From Streptomyces marokkonensis (GTDB lineage Bacteria; Actinomycetota; Actinomycetes; Streptomycetales; Streptomycetaceae), in NCBI RefSeq assembly GCF_008312835.1, contig NZ_VSKS01000009.1:62001-126000 (forward strand): a DNA stretch of 64,000 bases. The letters run 5' to 3'. Position numbers and translations under genes: made by a program. A model generated the notes under the pieces. It was not told the origin of the DNA, ran no database searches, and saw nothing but the letters and a program-made list of their open reading frames with translations. Positions within the stretch are counted from its first letter, which is position 1. Each line of letters opens with the position of its first letter. This document shows positions 18,319 to 25,885 of the stretch, piece after piece.

Positions 18319-19386
18319 TTGACCGACCACCTCGACGCAGCCACCGCCGGCCAGGTCCGCGACCTGCACGCCTTCATCGCCGGGCTGCCCAAGGCCGAAC
18401 TGCACGTGCACCACGTCGGCTCCGCCTCCCCCCGCATCGTCTCGGAGCTGGCCGCCCGCCACCCCGACTCCAAGGTCCCCACCGACCCCGAGGCCCTGGC
18501 CGACTACTTCACCTTCACGGACTTCGCCCACTTCATCGAGGTGTACCTGTCCGTCGTCGACCTGATCCGCACCCCGGAGGACGTCCGGCTGCTGACGTAC
18601 GAGGTGGCCCATGAGCTGACCCGGCAGCAGGTGCGGTACGCCGAGCTGACCATCACCCCGTTCTCCTCCACCCGCCGCGGGATCGACGAGCGTGCCTTCA
18701 TGGACGCGATCGAGGACGCCCGCAAGGCGGCCGAGAGCGAGTTCGGCACGGTGCTGCGCTGGTGCTTCGACATCCCCGGCGAGGCGGGGCTGGAGTCCGC
18801 CGAGGAGACCACGCGCCTCGCCACCGACGACCGGCTGCGTCCCGAGGGCCTGGTCTCCTTCGGCCTCGGCGGGCCGGAGATCGGCGTGCCCCGCCCGCAG
18901 TTCAAGCCGTACTTCGACCGTGCCGTCGCGGCCGGTCTGCACTCCGTGCCGCACGCGGGCGAGACCACGGGACCTGAGACGGTGTGGGACGCACTCAACG
19001 AACTGGGCGCCGAGCGCATCGGGCACGGCACCAGCTCGGCCCGGGACCCCGAGCTGCTCCGGCACCTGGCCGAGCGGCGCATCGCCCTGGAGGTGTGCCC
19101 CACCTCCAACATCGCCACCCGCGCGGTGACCACGCTCGAGGAGCACCCCCTCGAGGAGTTCACCCGCGCCGGTGTCCTGGTGACGATCAACTCCGACGAC
19201 CCGCCGATGTTCGGCACCGACCTCAACAGCGAGTACGCGGTCGCCGCGCGGCTGCTCGACCTCGACGAACGGGGCCTGGCCGACCTGGCGAAGAACGCGG
19301 TCGAGGCGTCGTTCATGGACGCCGCCGGCAAGGCGCGGGTGGCCGCCGAGATCGACACCTACACCACGTCCTGGCTCGCCTCCTGA
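18319..19386 (+). CDS. add: adenosine deaminase
   Basis: 355 residues. It deaminates adenosine (or deoxyadenosine) to inosine in purine salvage. Metal and catalytic motifs of the amidohydrolase fold are present: KAELHVHHVGS (first His pair), SVPHAGETTGP (His and catalytic Glu region), RIGHGTSSARD, and VTINSDDPPMFGTDL with the Asp pair. The start is TTG at 18319, with GGGGAGGAA five bases upstream. A GDPD gene follows after 20 bases on the same strand, so they are probably cotranscribed. Streptomycetes carry several Add paralogues, so the exact nucleoside is not certain. Confidence 0.9.
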   Translation: MTDHLDAATAGQVRDLHAFIAGLPKAELHVHHVGSASPRIVSELAARHPDSKVPTDPEALADYFTFTDFAHFIEVYLSVVDLIRTPEDVRLLTYEVAHELTRQQVRYAELTITPFSSTRRGIDERAFMDAIEDARKAAESEFGTVLRWCFDIPGEAGLESAEETTRLATDDRLRPEGLVSFGLGGPEIGVPRPQFKPYFDRAVAAGLHSVPHAGETTGPETVWDALNELGAERIGHGTSSARDPELLRHLAERRIALEVCPTSNIATRAVTTLEEHPLEEFTRAGVLVTINSDDPPMFGTDLNSEYAVAARLLDLDERGLADLAKNAVEASFMDAAGKARVAAEIDTYTTSWLAS

Positions 19387-19406
19387 CCACCGTGCGAAGG
19401 GCCGCC

Positions 19407-20126
19407 ATGCAGAACGTGACCGCCGTGGCCCACCGCGGCGACCCCTACCGCGTCCGCGAGAACACCCTCGCCTCGCTGCGGTCCGCGCTCCACCGGGGCG
19501 CGGACGCGGTGGAGATCGACGTGCGCCTGACCCGGGACGGCGTCCCGGTGCTGCTCCACGACGACACCCTGAAGCGGCTGTGGCGGCACGACCGTCCCCT
19601 GCTGTCGCTGTCGTGGGAGGAGGTGCGCGGGATGACGGACGACGGGGTGCCCACGCTCTCCGCCGCGCTGGCGGCGACGGAGGGCAGCCGGGTGATGATC
19701 GACCTGCCCGGCGCGCCGGACGTCCGTGCCGCGCGCCGGGTCGTGGACGCCGTGCGCGAGAGCGGTGCCCGGGACCGCGTCCACTACTGCGCGGGCGCCC
19801 CCGCCATGCTCGCCGTGCGCGCGGCGGACCCGTCCGCGGAGATCGCGCTCACCCGGACGACACGGGCACCGGCCCGCGCGGGTCTGCTGGAGGTGATCCG
19901 CCCGCGCTGGCTGAACTACCGCTTCGGCCTGGTCGACCGGGCCCTCGTCGAGCGCGTCCACCGCGACGGCCTGCTGGTGTCCGTCTGGACGCCGGACACC
20001 CGCCGCTCCATGCGCCGCCTGCTGGCCATGGGCGTCGACTCGATCACCACCAACCGCGTCGACGTCCTGTGCGCGCTGCGCCGGACTCAGATGCCCATGG
20101 AGGCCATCTCGATCGCCGAACGGTAG
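19407..20126 (+). CDS. glycerophosphodiester phosphodiesterase
   Basis: 239 residues, a single GDPD TIM-barrel without signal peptide. The family start is obvious: VAHRGDPYRVRENT (catalytic His, then Glu-Asn), ADAVEIDVRLTRDGVPVLLHDDTL (metal-binding Glu/Asp and second His), and near the end VSVWTPDTRRSMRRLLAMGVDSITTNR. It releases glycerol-3-phosphate from deacylated phospholipids in the cytoplasm. GAAGGG lies five bases before the ATG. The last 40 bases overlap the convergent small secreted-protein gene. Confidence 0.9.
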   Translation: MQNVTAVAHRGDPYRVRENTLASLRSALHRGADAVEIDVRLTRDGVPVLLHDDTLKRLWRHDRPLLSLSWEEVRGMTDDGVPTLSAALAATEGSRVMIDLPGAPDVRAARRVVDAVRESGARDRVHYCAGAPAMLAVRAADPSAEIALTRTTRAPARAGLLEVIRPRWLNYRFGLVDRALVERVHRDGLLVSVWTPDTRRSMRRLLAMGVDSITTNRVDVLCALRRTQMPMEAISIAER

Positions 20127-20575
20127 TTGACCGCGGTCGTCACCACGCAGGCGCGATAGGTCCGGTTGTCCTTCACCGCCAGGAAGTAGTCGCGCAGGTT
20201 CTTCCAGTAGCTGACGAGGTAGCCGAGACCGGGGACGAAGCCCGGCGGGCGCGGCACGAGGGAGAACGCCTCGCTGCACCGGAGGATCTCCCCGGTGGCC
20301 GTGGACAGCACGTCGGCCACCTCGGCGTTCATGTTCCATCCGGCGGCCAGTTGCGGATTCCAGATCGCGCCGGCCACTTCCCTGAGCCGGTTCTGCTCCT
20401 CCGGGGTCGGATCGCCCGCCACGCCCGCCGCCACCGGCACCGGCGCGGTGGCCGACGGGCCGCCGGCCGCGACCGCCGCCGGTCCCGCGGCCACCGCGGT
20501 GACCACCGCCGCCGTCACCAGGACACAGGCCCTCAGCCCACGCCGTCCCGCCCGGATCCGCCCCACTGCCGTCAT
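20087..20575 (-). CDS. small secreted protein of unknown function
   Basis: 162 residues. There is a clear export signal (RIRAGRRGLRACVLVTAAVV then an A-x-A-type region AGPAAVAAG). The mature part of about 115 residues has two cysteines (EILRCSEAF and TYRACVVTT) that could form a disulfide, and aromatic stretches such as LGYLVSYWKNLRDYF. I do not recognise the family. Start at 20575 has GGGAGGGG upstream; an earlier ATG at 20641 would add a non-signal-like leader. The end overlaps the GDPD gene convergently by 40 bases. Confidence 0.7.
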   Translation of the reverse strand: MTAVGRIRAGRRGLRACVLVTAAVVTAVAAGPAAVAAGGPSATAPVPVAAGVAGDPTPEEQNRLREVAGAIWNPQLAAGWNMNAEVADVLSTATGEILRCSEAFSLVPRPPGFVPGLGYLVSYWKNLRDYFLAVKDNRTYRACVVTTAVNYRSAIEMASMGI

Positions 20576-20743
20576 CGCCCGTCCCCTCCCGCAGCCCCTC
20601 GCCCCGGCCGGTCCTGCCGGAGGCAAGGCCGACCGTGTCATGGGCGGGCGACACGGTCAACGGCGGCAATGCGCCACCTTCCACGGCCCGCGAGCAGCGC
20701 ATTCCGGCCGCTCACGGGGCCGCGTGCGGCCGCCGCGTCCCTC

Positions 20744-21274
20744 TCACACGGTGACCGCCGCGGCGGTGTGCGGGGGGAGCGCCCGGAGCGCCTCCAGGCG
20801 CTTGATCTTCCGGCGGACGACGTACAGCGGGATCACGCCGAACACCCCGAACGCGATGTCGATGACGCTCCACCAGACGGGAATGCCGCGGATCGGGCCG
20901 CAGACGAGGGCGAGCGGGACGATGCCGGCGCAGGCGATCATGCCGAACTCGACGACCCAGATGTTGCGGACGGGGTCGCGGTAGGGGCCGTAGAAGGCGA
21001 CCGCGATCACGAGGTGGGCGAAGGCGAGCCAGTCGGTGCCGTAGAGCAGGAAGGGGTATTCGGCGTCGGCGGTGTCGAGCCCCTCCCGCACGCGCTCGGT
21101 CCACTCCATGAGGGCGGGAAGGTGCTCCTGCACCGACAGCGACCGCAACAGGTCCTCGGCCCAGCGCAGTTCGTGCACCAGGGGGAAGGCGGTGGCTCCG
21201 CTGAGCACCAGACAGACGACGAAGAACACCAGCCAGACGCGAATGCCCTTGAGCAGGGCGGCTCTGTCGCTCAT
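20744..21274 (-). CDS. small integral membrane protein
   Basis: 176 residues with four hydrophobic segments (VWLVFFVVCLVLSGATAF, LAFAHLVIAVAFYG, FGMIACAGIVPLALVCG, VIDIAFGVFGVIPLYVV) and a basic tail RRKIKRLEALRAL. No catalytic motif can be seen; it looks like a conserved actinobacterial hypothetical protein. The ATG at 21274 is chosen because the upstream extension (to 21355) is unlike a protein start, although the ribosome site is weak. Confidence 0.68.
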   Translation of the reverse strand: MSDRAALLKGIRVWLVFFVVCLVLSGATAFPLVHELRWAEDLLRSLSVQEHLPALMEWTERVREGLDTADAEYPFLLYGTDWLAFAHLVIAVAFYGPYRDPVRNIWVVEFGMIACAGIVPLALVCGPIRGIPVWWSVIDIAFGVFGVIPLYVVRRKIKRLEALRALPPHTAAAVTV

Positions 21275-21332
21275 GGCAGCAGCGTACGCCGAGAGTTGAA
21301 CATGTTCAAAAACAGGCTTCGCGCGGGAACAC

Positions 21333-21369
21333 GTCGGCCCCGGACGGTGGTTCACCGTCCGGGGCCGAC
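21333..21369 (-). terminator. terminator of the second aldehyde dehydrogenase
   Basis: A perfect 17-bp stem from GTCGGCCCCGGACGGTG to its complement with a 3-base GTT loop, eleven bases after the dehydrogenase stop codon. On the minus strand it is followed by a GACGTGTTCC run. Confidence 0.9.
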
Positions 21370-21379
21370 GCCGTGCCGC

Positions 21380-22819
21380 CTATGCGTCCAGGGACGTCAT
21401 CACGTGCTTGATGCGCGTGTAGTCGTCGAAGCCGTACGCCGAGAGGTCCTTGCCGTAGCCGGACTTCTTGAAGCCGCCGTGCGGCATCTCCGCGACCAGC
21501 GGGATGTGGGTGTTGATCCACACACAGCCGAAGTCGAGCTTCTTGGACATCCGCATCGCGCGGGAGTGGTCCTTGGTCCACACCGAGGAGGCCAGCGCGT
21601 ACTCGACGCCGTTGGCGTACTCGACGGCCTGGTCCTCGTCCGTGAAGCGCTGGACGGTGATGACCGGGCCGAAGACCTCCTTCTGGACGATCTCGTCGTC
21701 CTGGTTCAGCCCCGAGACGACGGTCGGCGCGTAGAAGAAGCCCTGCTCGCCGACGCGCTTGCCGCCGGCCTCCACGCGCGCGTGCGCGGGCAGCCGCTCG
21801 ATGAAGCCCTCGACCTGCGCCAGCTGGCTGGGGTTGTTGAGCGGGCCGAAGAGGACGTCCTCGTCGTCCGGCATGCCGGTCTTGGTGTCGGCGGCGGCCT
21901 TGGCGAGGGCGGAGACGAACTCGTCGTGGATGGACTCGTGCACGAGGACGCGCGTGGCGGCCGTGCAGTCCTGGCCGGCGTTGAAGAAGCCCGCGACGGA
22001 GATGTCCTCGACGGCCTTGGCGATGTCGGTGTCCTCGAAGACGACGACCGGGGCCTTGCCGCCCAGTTCCAGGTGGACCCGCTTGAGGTCCTTGGACGCG
22101 GACTCGGCGACCGACATGCCCGCACGCACCGAACCGGTGATGGACGCCATCGCCGGGGTGGGGTGCTCGACCATCAGGCGGCCGGTGTCACGGTCGCCGC
22201 AGATGACGTTGAAGACGCCCTTGGGCAGGACCGAACCGAGGATCTCGGCGAGCAGGACCGTGGAGGCCGGGGTGGTGTCCGAGGGCTTCAGGACGACGGT
22301 GTTGCCCGCGGCGATCGCGGGGGCGAACTTCCACACGGCCATCATCATCGGGTAGTTCCAGGGGGCGACCTGCGCGCAGACGCCCACCGGCTCACGGCGC
22401 ACGATCGAGGTCAGGCCCTCCATGTACTCGCCGGCCGAGCGGCCCTCGAGCATCCGCGCCGCACCCGCGAAAAAGCGGATCTGGTCCACCATCGGCGGGA
22501 TCTCCTCGGTGCGGGTCAGCCCGACGGGCTTGCCCGTGTTCTCCACCTCGGCCGCGATGAGTTCCTCGGCCCGCTCCTCGAAGGCGTCCGCGATCTTCAG
22601 CAGGGCCTTCTGCCGCTCGGCCGGGGTGGTGTCCCGCCAGCCGGGGAAGGCCTCGGCGGCGGCCGCCATCGCGGCGTCCACATCCGCCTGCCCGGACAGC
22701 GGAGCGGTCGCGTACGCCTCGCCGGTCGCGGGGTTGACCACCTCGGTGGTCCGTCCGTCGGCGGCGTCCCGGAACTCCCCGCCGATGTAGTTGCGCAGAC
22801 GACGCAGCTCGGTGCTCAC
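21380..22819 (-). CDS. gamma-aminobutyraldehyde dehydrogenase-type ALDH
   Basis: 479 residues, full-length NAD(P)+-dependent aldehyde dehydrogenase. Catalytic Cys lies in NAGQDCTAATRV, general-base Glu in HLELGGKAPVVVF and the cofactor glycines in SITGSVRAGM. It would convert 4-aminobutyraldehyde (from putrescine transamination) to GABA. The neighbour across a shared control region is an Lrp regulator followed by a class III aminotransferase, the enzyme that would make this aldehyde. The start is GTG with GGAGGG seven bases upstream. Confidence 0.87.
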   Translation of the reverse strand: MSTELRRLRNYIGGEFRDAADGRTTEVVNPATGEAYATAPLSGQADVDAAMAAAAEAFPGWRDTTPAERQKALLKIADAFEERAEELIAAEVENTGKPVGLTRTEEIPPMVDQIRFFAGAARMLEGRSAGEYMEGLTSIVRREPVGVCAQVAPWNYPMMMAVWKFAPAIAAGNTVVLKPSDTTPASTVLLAEILGSVLPKGVFNVICGDRDTGRLMVEHPTPAMASITGSVRAGMSVAESASKDLKRVHLELGGKAPVVVFEDTDIAKAVEDISVAGFFNAGQDCTAATRVLVHESIHDEFVSALAKAAADTKTGMPDDEDVLFGPLNNPSQLAQVEGFIERLPAHARVEAGGKRVGEQGFFYAPTVVSGLNQDDEIVQKEVFGPVITVQRFTDEDQAVEYANGVEYALASSVWTKDHSRAMRMSKKLDFGCVWINTHIPLVAEMPHGGFKKSGYGKDLSAYGFDDYTRIKHVMTSLDA

Positions 22820-22846
22820 TGCAGGCCCTCCTGGTGTTCCTTGTGG

Positions 22847-22882
22847 GTGTCCGAGGTGTGGGGTCGAAACGTGTCGAGGTGT
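22847..22882 (-). repeat. direct repeats in the dehydrogenase leader
   Basis: GTGTCCGAGGTGT at 22847-22859 and GTGTCGAGGTGT at 22871-22882 repeat with a 24-base period. A further inverted GAGACAC copy lies at about 22891. They sit 28-63 bases before the dehydrogenase start and may be operator sites for the divergent Lrp regulator. Confidence 0.5.
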
Positions 22883-22959
22883 CCAACCTCTGAGACACCC
22901 ACCCTAAACCGACGGCTGACGTTTTCAACACCCCCGCCCGCTCCGCATCTGCGAAATCC

Positions 22960-23006
22960 GCAAGGCTAGACGCCGAAGACAACGAATTTCATCGAATGAG
23001 CCTTGC
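22960..23006. promoter_or_regulatory. inverted repeat in the Lrp/dehydrogenase divergent region
   Basis: GCAAGGCT (22960-22967) and AGCCTTGC (22999-23006) form a perfect 8-bp inverted repeat with 31 bases between them, close to the Lrp start at 23039. Widely spaced half sites of this kind suit an oligomeric Lrp/AsnC regulator controlling itself. Confidence 0.45.
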
Positions 23007-23038
23007 AAAACTGTCGATACGTCGTGCACAGTGACTCC

Positions 23039-23542
23039 GTGGCCAGTCGAAGCGCAGACCCGAAGGACTCGCGCGAGTCCAAGAACGGCGGCGGTCCCCA
23101 GTTGGACGCCGTCTCCCTCGCCATCATCGAGCAGCTCCAGGAGGACGGCCGCCGGCCGTACGCCGCCATCGGCAAGGCCGTGGGTCTGTCGGAGGCGGCC
23201 GTGCGCCAGCGCGTCCAGAAGCTGCTCGACCAGGGCGTGATGCAGATCGTCGCCGTCACGGACCCGCTCACCGTGGGCTTCCGCCGGCAGGCGATGGTCG
23301 GTGTCACCGTCGAGGGCGACGTGGAGTCCGTGGCCGACGCGCTGGCCGCCATGGACGAATGCGAGTACGTCGTGATGACCGCGGGCTCCTTCGACCTGAT
23401 GGTCGAGATCGTCTGCGAGGACGACGACCACCTTCTGGAGGTCATCAACAAACGCATCCGGGCCGTTCCCGGAGTGCGCTCCACCGAGAGCTTCGTCTAC
23501 CTCAAGCTCAAGAAGCAGACCTACATGTGGGGAACCCGATAA
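23039..23542 (+). CDS. Lrp/AsnC-family transcriptional regulator
   Basis: 167 residues. The N-terminal winged helix-turn-helix (LDAVSLAIIEQLQEDGR, then YAAIGKAVGLSEAAVRQRVQKL) is followed by a RAM ligand-binding domain (VGFRRQAMVGVTVEGDVE ... VVMTAGSFDLMVEIVCEDD). It probably binds DNA as an oligomer and senses an amine or amino acid. Start chosen at GTG 23039; TTG at 23003 and GTG at 23024 are also in frame. Two bases separate it from the aminotransferase gene, and it is divergent from the aldehyde dehydrogenase, so both are likely targets. From memory, unverified, its S. coelicolor orthologue has been linked to polyamine/ethanolamine gene control. Confidence 0.87.
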   Translation: MASRSADPKDSRESKNGGGPQLDAVSLAIIEQLQEDGRRPYAAIGKAVGLSEAAVRQRVQKLLDQGVMQIVAVTDPLTVGFRRQAMVGVTVEGDVESVADALAAMDECEYVVMTAGSFDLMVEIVCEDDDHLLEVINKRIRAVPGVRSTESFVYLKLKKQTYMWGTR

Positions 23543-23544
23543 TC

Positions 23545-24918
23545 GTGAGCACCGACAGCCCCAAGGACCTCAGCAGGTCCGCGTACGACCACTTGTGGAT
23601 GCACTTCACCCGCATGTCCTCGTACGAGAACTCCCCCGTCCCCACGATCGTCCGGGGCGAGGGCACCCACATCTACGACGACAAGGGCAGGCGCTACCTC
23701 GACGGCCTCGCGGGCCTGTTCGTGGTGCAGGCGGGTCACGGCCGTCAGGAACTCGCGGAGACCGCCTCCAAGCAGGCGCAGGAGCTGGCCTTCTTCCCGG
23801 TCTGGTCCTACGCCCACCCCAAGGCCGTGGAGCTCGCGGAGCGGCTCGCGCACGAGGCGCCGGGCGACCTGAACAAGGTCTTCTTCACCACCGGCGGCGG
23901 CGAGGCGGTGGAGACCGCCTGGAAGCTCGCCAAGCAGTACTTCAAGCTCGTCGGCAAGCCGACCAAGTACAAGGTCATATCCCGCGCGGTGGCCTACCAC
24001 GGCACCCCCCAGGGCGCCCTGTCCATCACCGGGCTGCCGGCCCTGAAGGCCCCGTTCGAGCCGCTGGTACCGGGCGCGCACAAGGTGCCGAACACCAACA
24101 TCTACCGGGCGCCGGTCCACGGCGACGACCCGGAGGCGTTCGGCCGCTGGGCCGCCGACCAGATCGAGCAGCAGATCCTCTTCGAGGGCCCGGACACGGT
24201 CGCGGCGGTCTTCCTGGAGCCGGTGCAGAACGCCGGCGGCTGCTTCCCGCCCCCGCCCGGCTACTTCCAGCGGGTGCGGGAGATCTGCGACCAGTACGAC
24301 GTGCTGCTCGTGTCGGACGAGGTCATCTGCGCCTTCGGCCGGCTGGGCACGACGTTCGCCTGCGACAAGTTCGGCTACGTGCCGGACATGATCACCTGCG
24401 CCAAGGGCATGACCTCGGGCTACTCCCCGATCGGCGCGTGCATCGTCTCCGACCGTCTGGCCGAGCCGTTCTACAAGGGCGAGAACACCTTCCTGCACGG
24501 CTACACCTTCGGCGGCCACCCGGTCTCCGCCGCGGTCGGCATCGCCAACCTCGACCTGTTCGAGCGCGAGGGCCTGAACCAGCACGTGCTGGACAACGAG
24601 GGGGCCTTCCGCGCGACCCTGGAGAAGCTGCACGACCTCCCGATCGTCGGCGACGTCCGCGGCAACGGCTTCTTCTACGGCATCGAGCTGGTCAAGGACA
24701 AGCACACCAAGGCGTCCTTCGACGCCGACGAGACCGAGCGCGTCCTGTACGGCTTCCTGTCGAAGAAGCTCTTCGAGAACGGCCTGTACTGCCGTGCCGA
24801 CGACCGCGGCGACCCGGTCGTCCAGCTCGCCCCGCCGCTGATCTCCAACCAGGAGACCTTCGACGAGATCGAGCAGATCCTGCGCGCGACCCTCTCCGAG
24901 GCCTGGACCAAGCTGTAG
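23545..24918 (+). CDS. class III aminotransferase (putrescine/diamine-type)
   Basis: 457 residues, PLP-dependent. Features are FFTTGGGEAVETAWKLAKQY, AVAYHGTPQGALSITG, the cofactor aspartate in VLLVSDEVICAFGRLG, and the lysine in ITCAKGMTSGYSPIGA. This subgroup (SPxGA after the lysine) takes omega-amines such as putrescine or beta-alanine, using pyruvate or 2-oxoglutarate as acceptor. It is probably cotranscribed with the Lrp gene two bases upstream. The start is GTG with GGGGAA ten bases before; the open frame extends further but inside the regulator gene. Confidence 0.87.
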   Translation: MSTDSPKDLSRSAYDHLWMHFTRMSSYENSPVPTIVRGEGTHIYDDKGRRYLDGLAGLFVVQAGHGRQELAETASKQAQELAFFPVWSYAHPKAVELAERLAHEAPGDLNKVFFTTGGGEAVETAWKLAKQYFKLVGKPTKYKVISRAVAYHGTPQGALSITGLPALKAPFEPLVPGAHKVPNTNIYRAPVHGDDPEAFGRWAADQIEQQILFEGPDTVAAVFLEPVQNAGGCFPPPPGYFQRVREICDQYDVLLVSDEVICAFGRLGTTFACDKFGYVPDMITCAKGMTSGYSPIGACIVSDRLAEPFYKGENTFLHGYTFGGHPVSAAVGIANLDLFEREGLNQHVLDNEGAFRATLEKLHDLPIVGDVRGNGFFYGIELVKDKHTKASFDADETERVLYGFLSKKLFENGLYCRADDRGDPVVQLAPPLISNQETFDEIEQILRATLSEAWTKL

Positions 24919-24958
24919 GCCGATCGGGGTTCCGATCTTCCTTCTGGATGATCAACAC

Positions 24959-25004
24959 CGGCCCCGTGCCGCCCGTTCGAGTGAGAAACGGCGGCCCGGG
25001 GCCG
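24959..25004 (+). terminator. aminotransferase terminator
   Basis: A 15-base stem with one mismatch (CGGCCCCGTGCCGCC against GGCGGCCCGGGGCCG) and a 16-base loop, 41 bases after the aminotransferase stop. Confidence 0.75.
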
Positions 25005-25135
25005 CGTGCTGTCCGGCCTCCCGGCGTGGCCTGCCTAGCGTGCCCAGTGACCGATCGGCCCTGCCTTCGTTCCCCCGGACGGGGGATTAACCCGAAGAGC
25101 GCACGGCATTTCCGATCCGAACCGAGGTGTACGCC

Positions 25136-25885
25136 ATGGTGGCCCCACCGGACAACGACGTGCTCTGGGCGCGAGCCCTGCACTTCCGGCACACTGACGG
25201 CTCCCCCGGGCTGAGCGGGATCTCGCTCGGCGTCCGGGAGAGCGAGATCCTCGCCGTCGGCGGCCCGCGCGGCAGCGGCAAGACGACCCTGCTGCGCTGT
25301 CTGTCCGGCCTGCTCCCCGCCCGCAGCGGGGAGATCTGGTTCAACAGCGTGCCCGTGCACACCATGACCCCGGTGGCCCGCGAGCGGCTGCGCCGGGAGC
25401 GCTTCGGCTGGATCGACCCGGTCCCGCTGCTCGTCCCGGAGCTGAACGTCTGGGAGAACGCCGCCCTGCCCCTGATGCTGCGCGGCACCGGCCGGCGCCG
25501 CGCCAGGACGGCGGCCCTGGAGTGGCTGGAGCGCCTCGACATCGGTGACACGGCGCGCAAGCACCCGGAGGAGCTGACACAGGCGGAGCGGCAGCGGGTG
25601 TGCGTCGCCCGCGCCCTCGCCCCGGCGCCCGCCGTGCTGTTCGCCGACGAGCCGACCGCCCCGCTGCACCGCGTCGACCGCGCGCACGTCCTGCGCACGC
25701 TCACCACCGCGGCCCGCTCGCACGGCATCACGGTGGTCCTCGCGACGCACGACGCGGGGACCGCCGCCCTCGCCGACCGGACGGTGTCGCTGCTCGACGG
25801 GCGGCGCGTGCACACCCTCCACCTGCCGCCGGTCTCCGGGACGGCCGGGACGGAAGGCCGGGCGACGTGCTCGCTCTCCGTCTGA
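25136..25885 (+). CDS. ABC transporter ATP-binding protein with degenerate signature
   Basis: 249 residues. Walker A GGPRGSGKTTLLRCL and Walker B AVLFADEPTAP are intact, and the switch-His strand reads VVLATHDAGTAALAD. The signature motif is ELTQAERQR rather than LSGGQ, so ATP sandwich formation may be altered. The overall pattern is of the LolD/MacB type, which works with FtsX-like permeases, and the next gene, overlapping by 19 bases, is a multi-spanning membrane protein. The start is ATG at 25136 behind GAGGTG; GTG at 25127 is possible. The substrate is unknown. Confidence 0.82.
   Translation: MVAPPDNDVLWARALHFRHTDGSPGLSGISLGVRESEILAVGGPRGSGKTTLLRCLSGLLPARSGEIWFNSVPVHTMTPVARERLRRERFGWIDPVPLLVPELNVWENAALPLMLRGTGRRRARTAALEWLERLDIGDTARKHPEELTQAERQRVCVARALAPAPAVLFADEPTAPLHRVDRAHVLRTLTTAARSHGITVVLATHDAGTAALADRTVSLLDGRRVHTLHLPPVSGTAGTEGRATCSLSV

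Noticed and set aside
19580-22969. Plus-strand open frame of more than 1100 codons
   Set aside because: Low-complexity antisense or out-of-frame reading across GDPD, the membrane protein and the aldehyde dehydrogenase.
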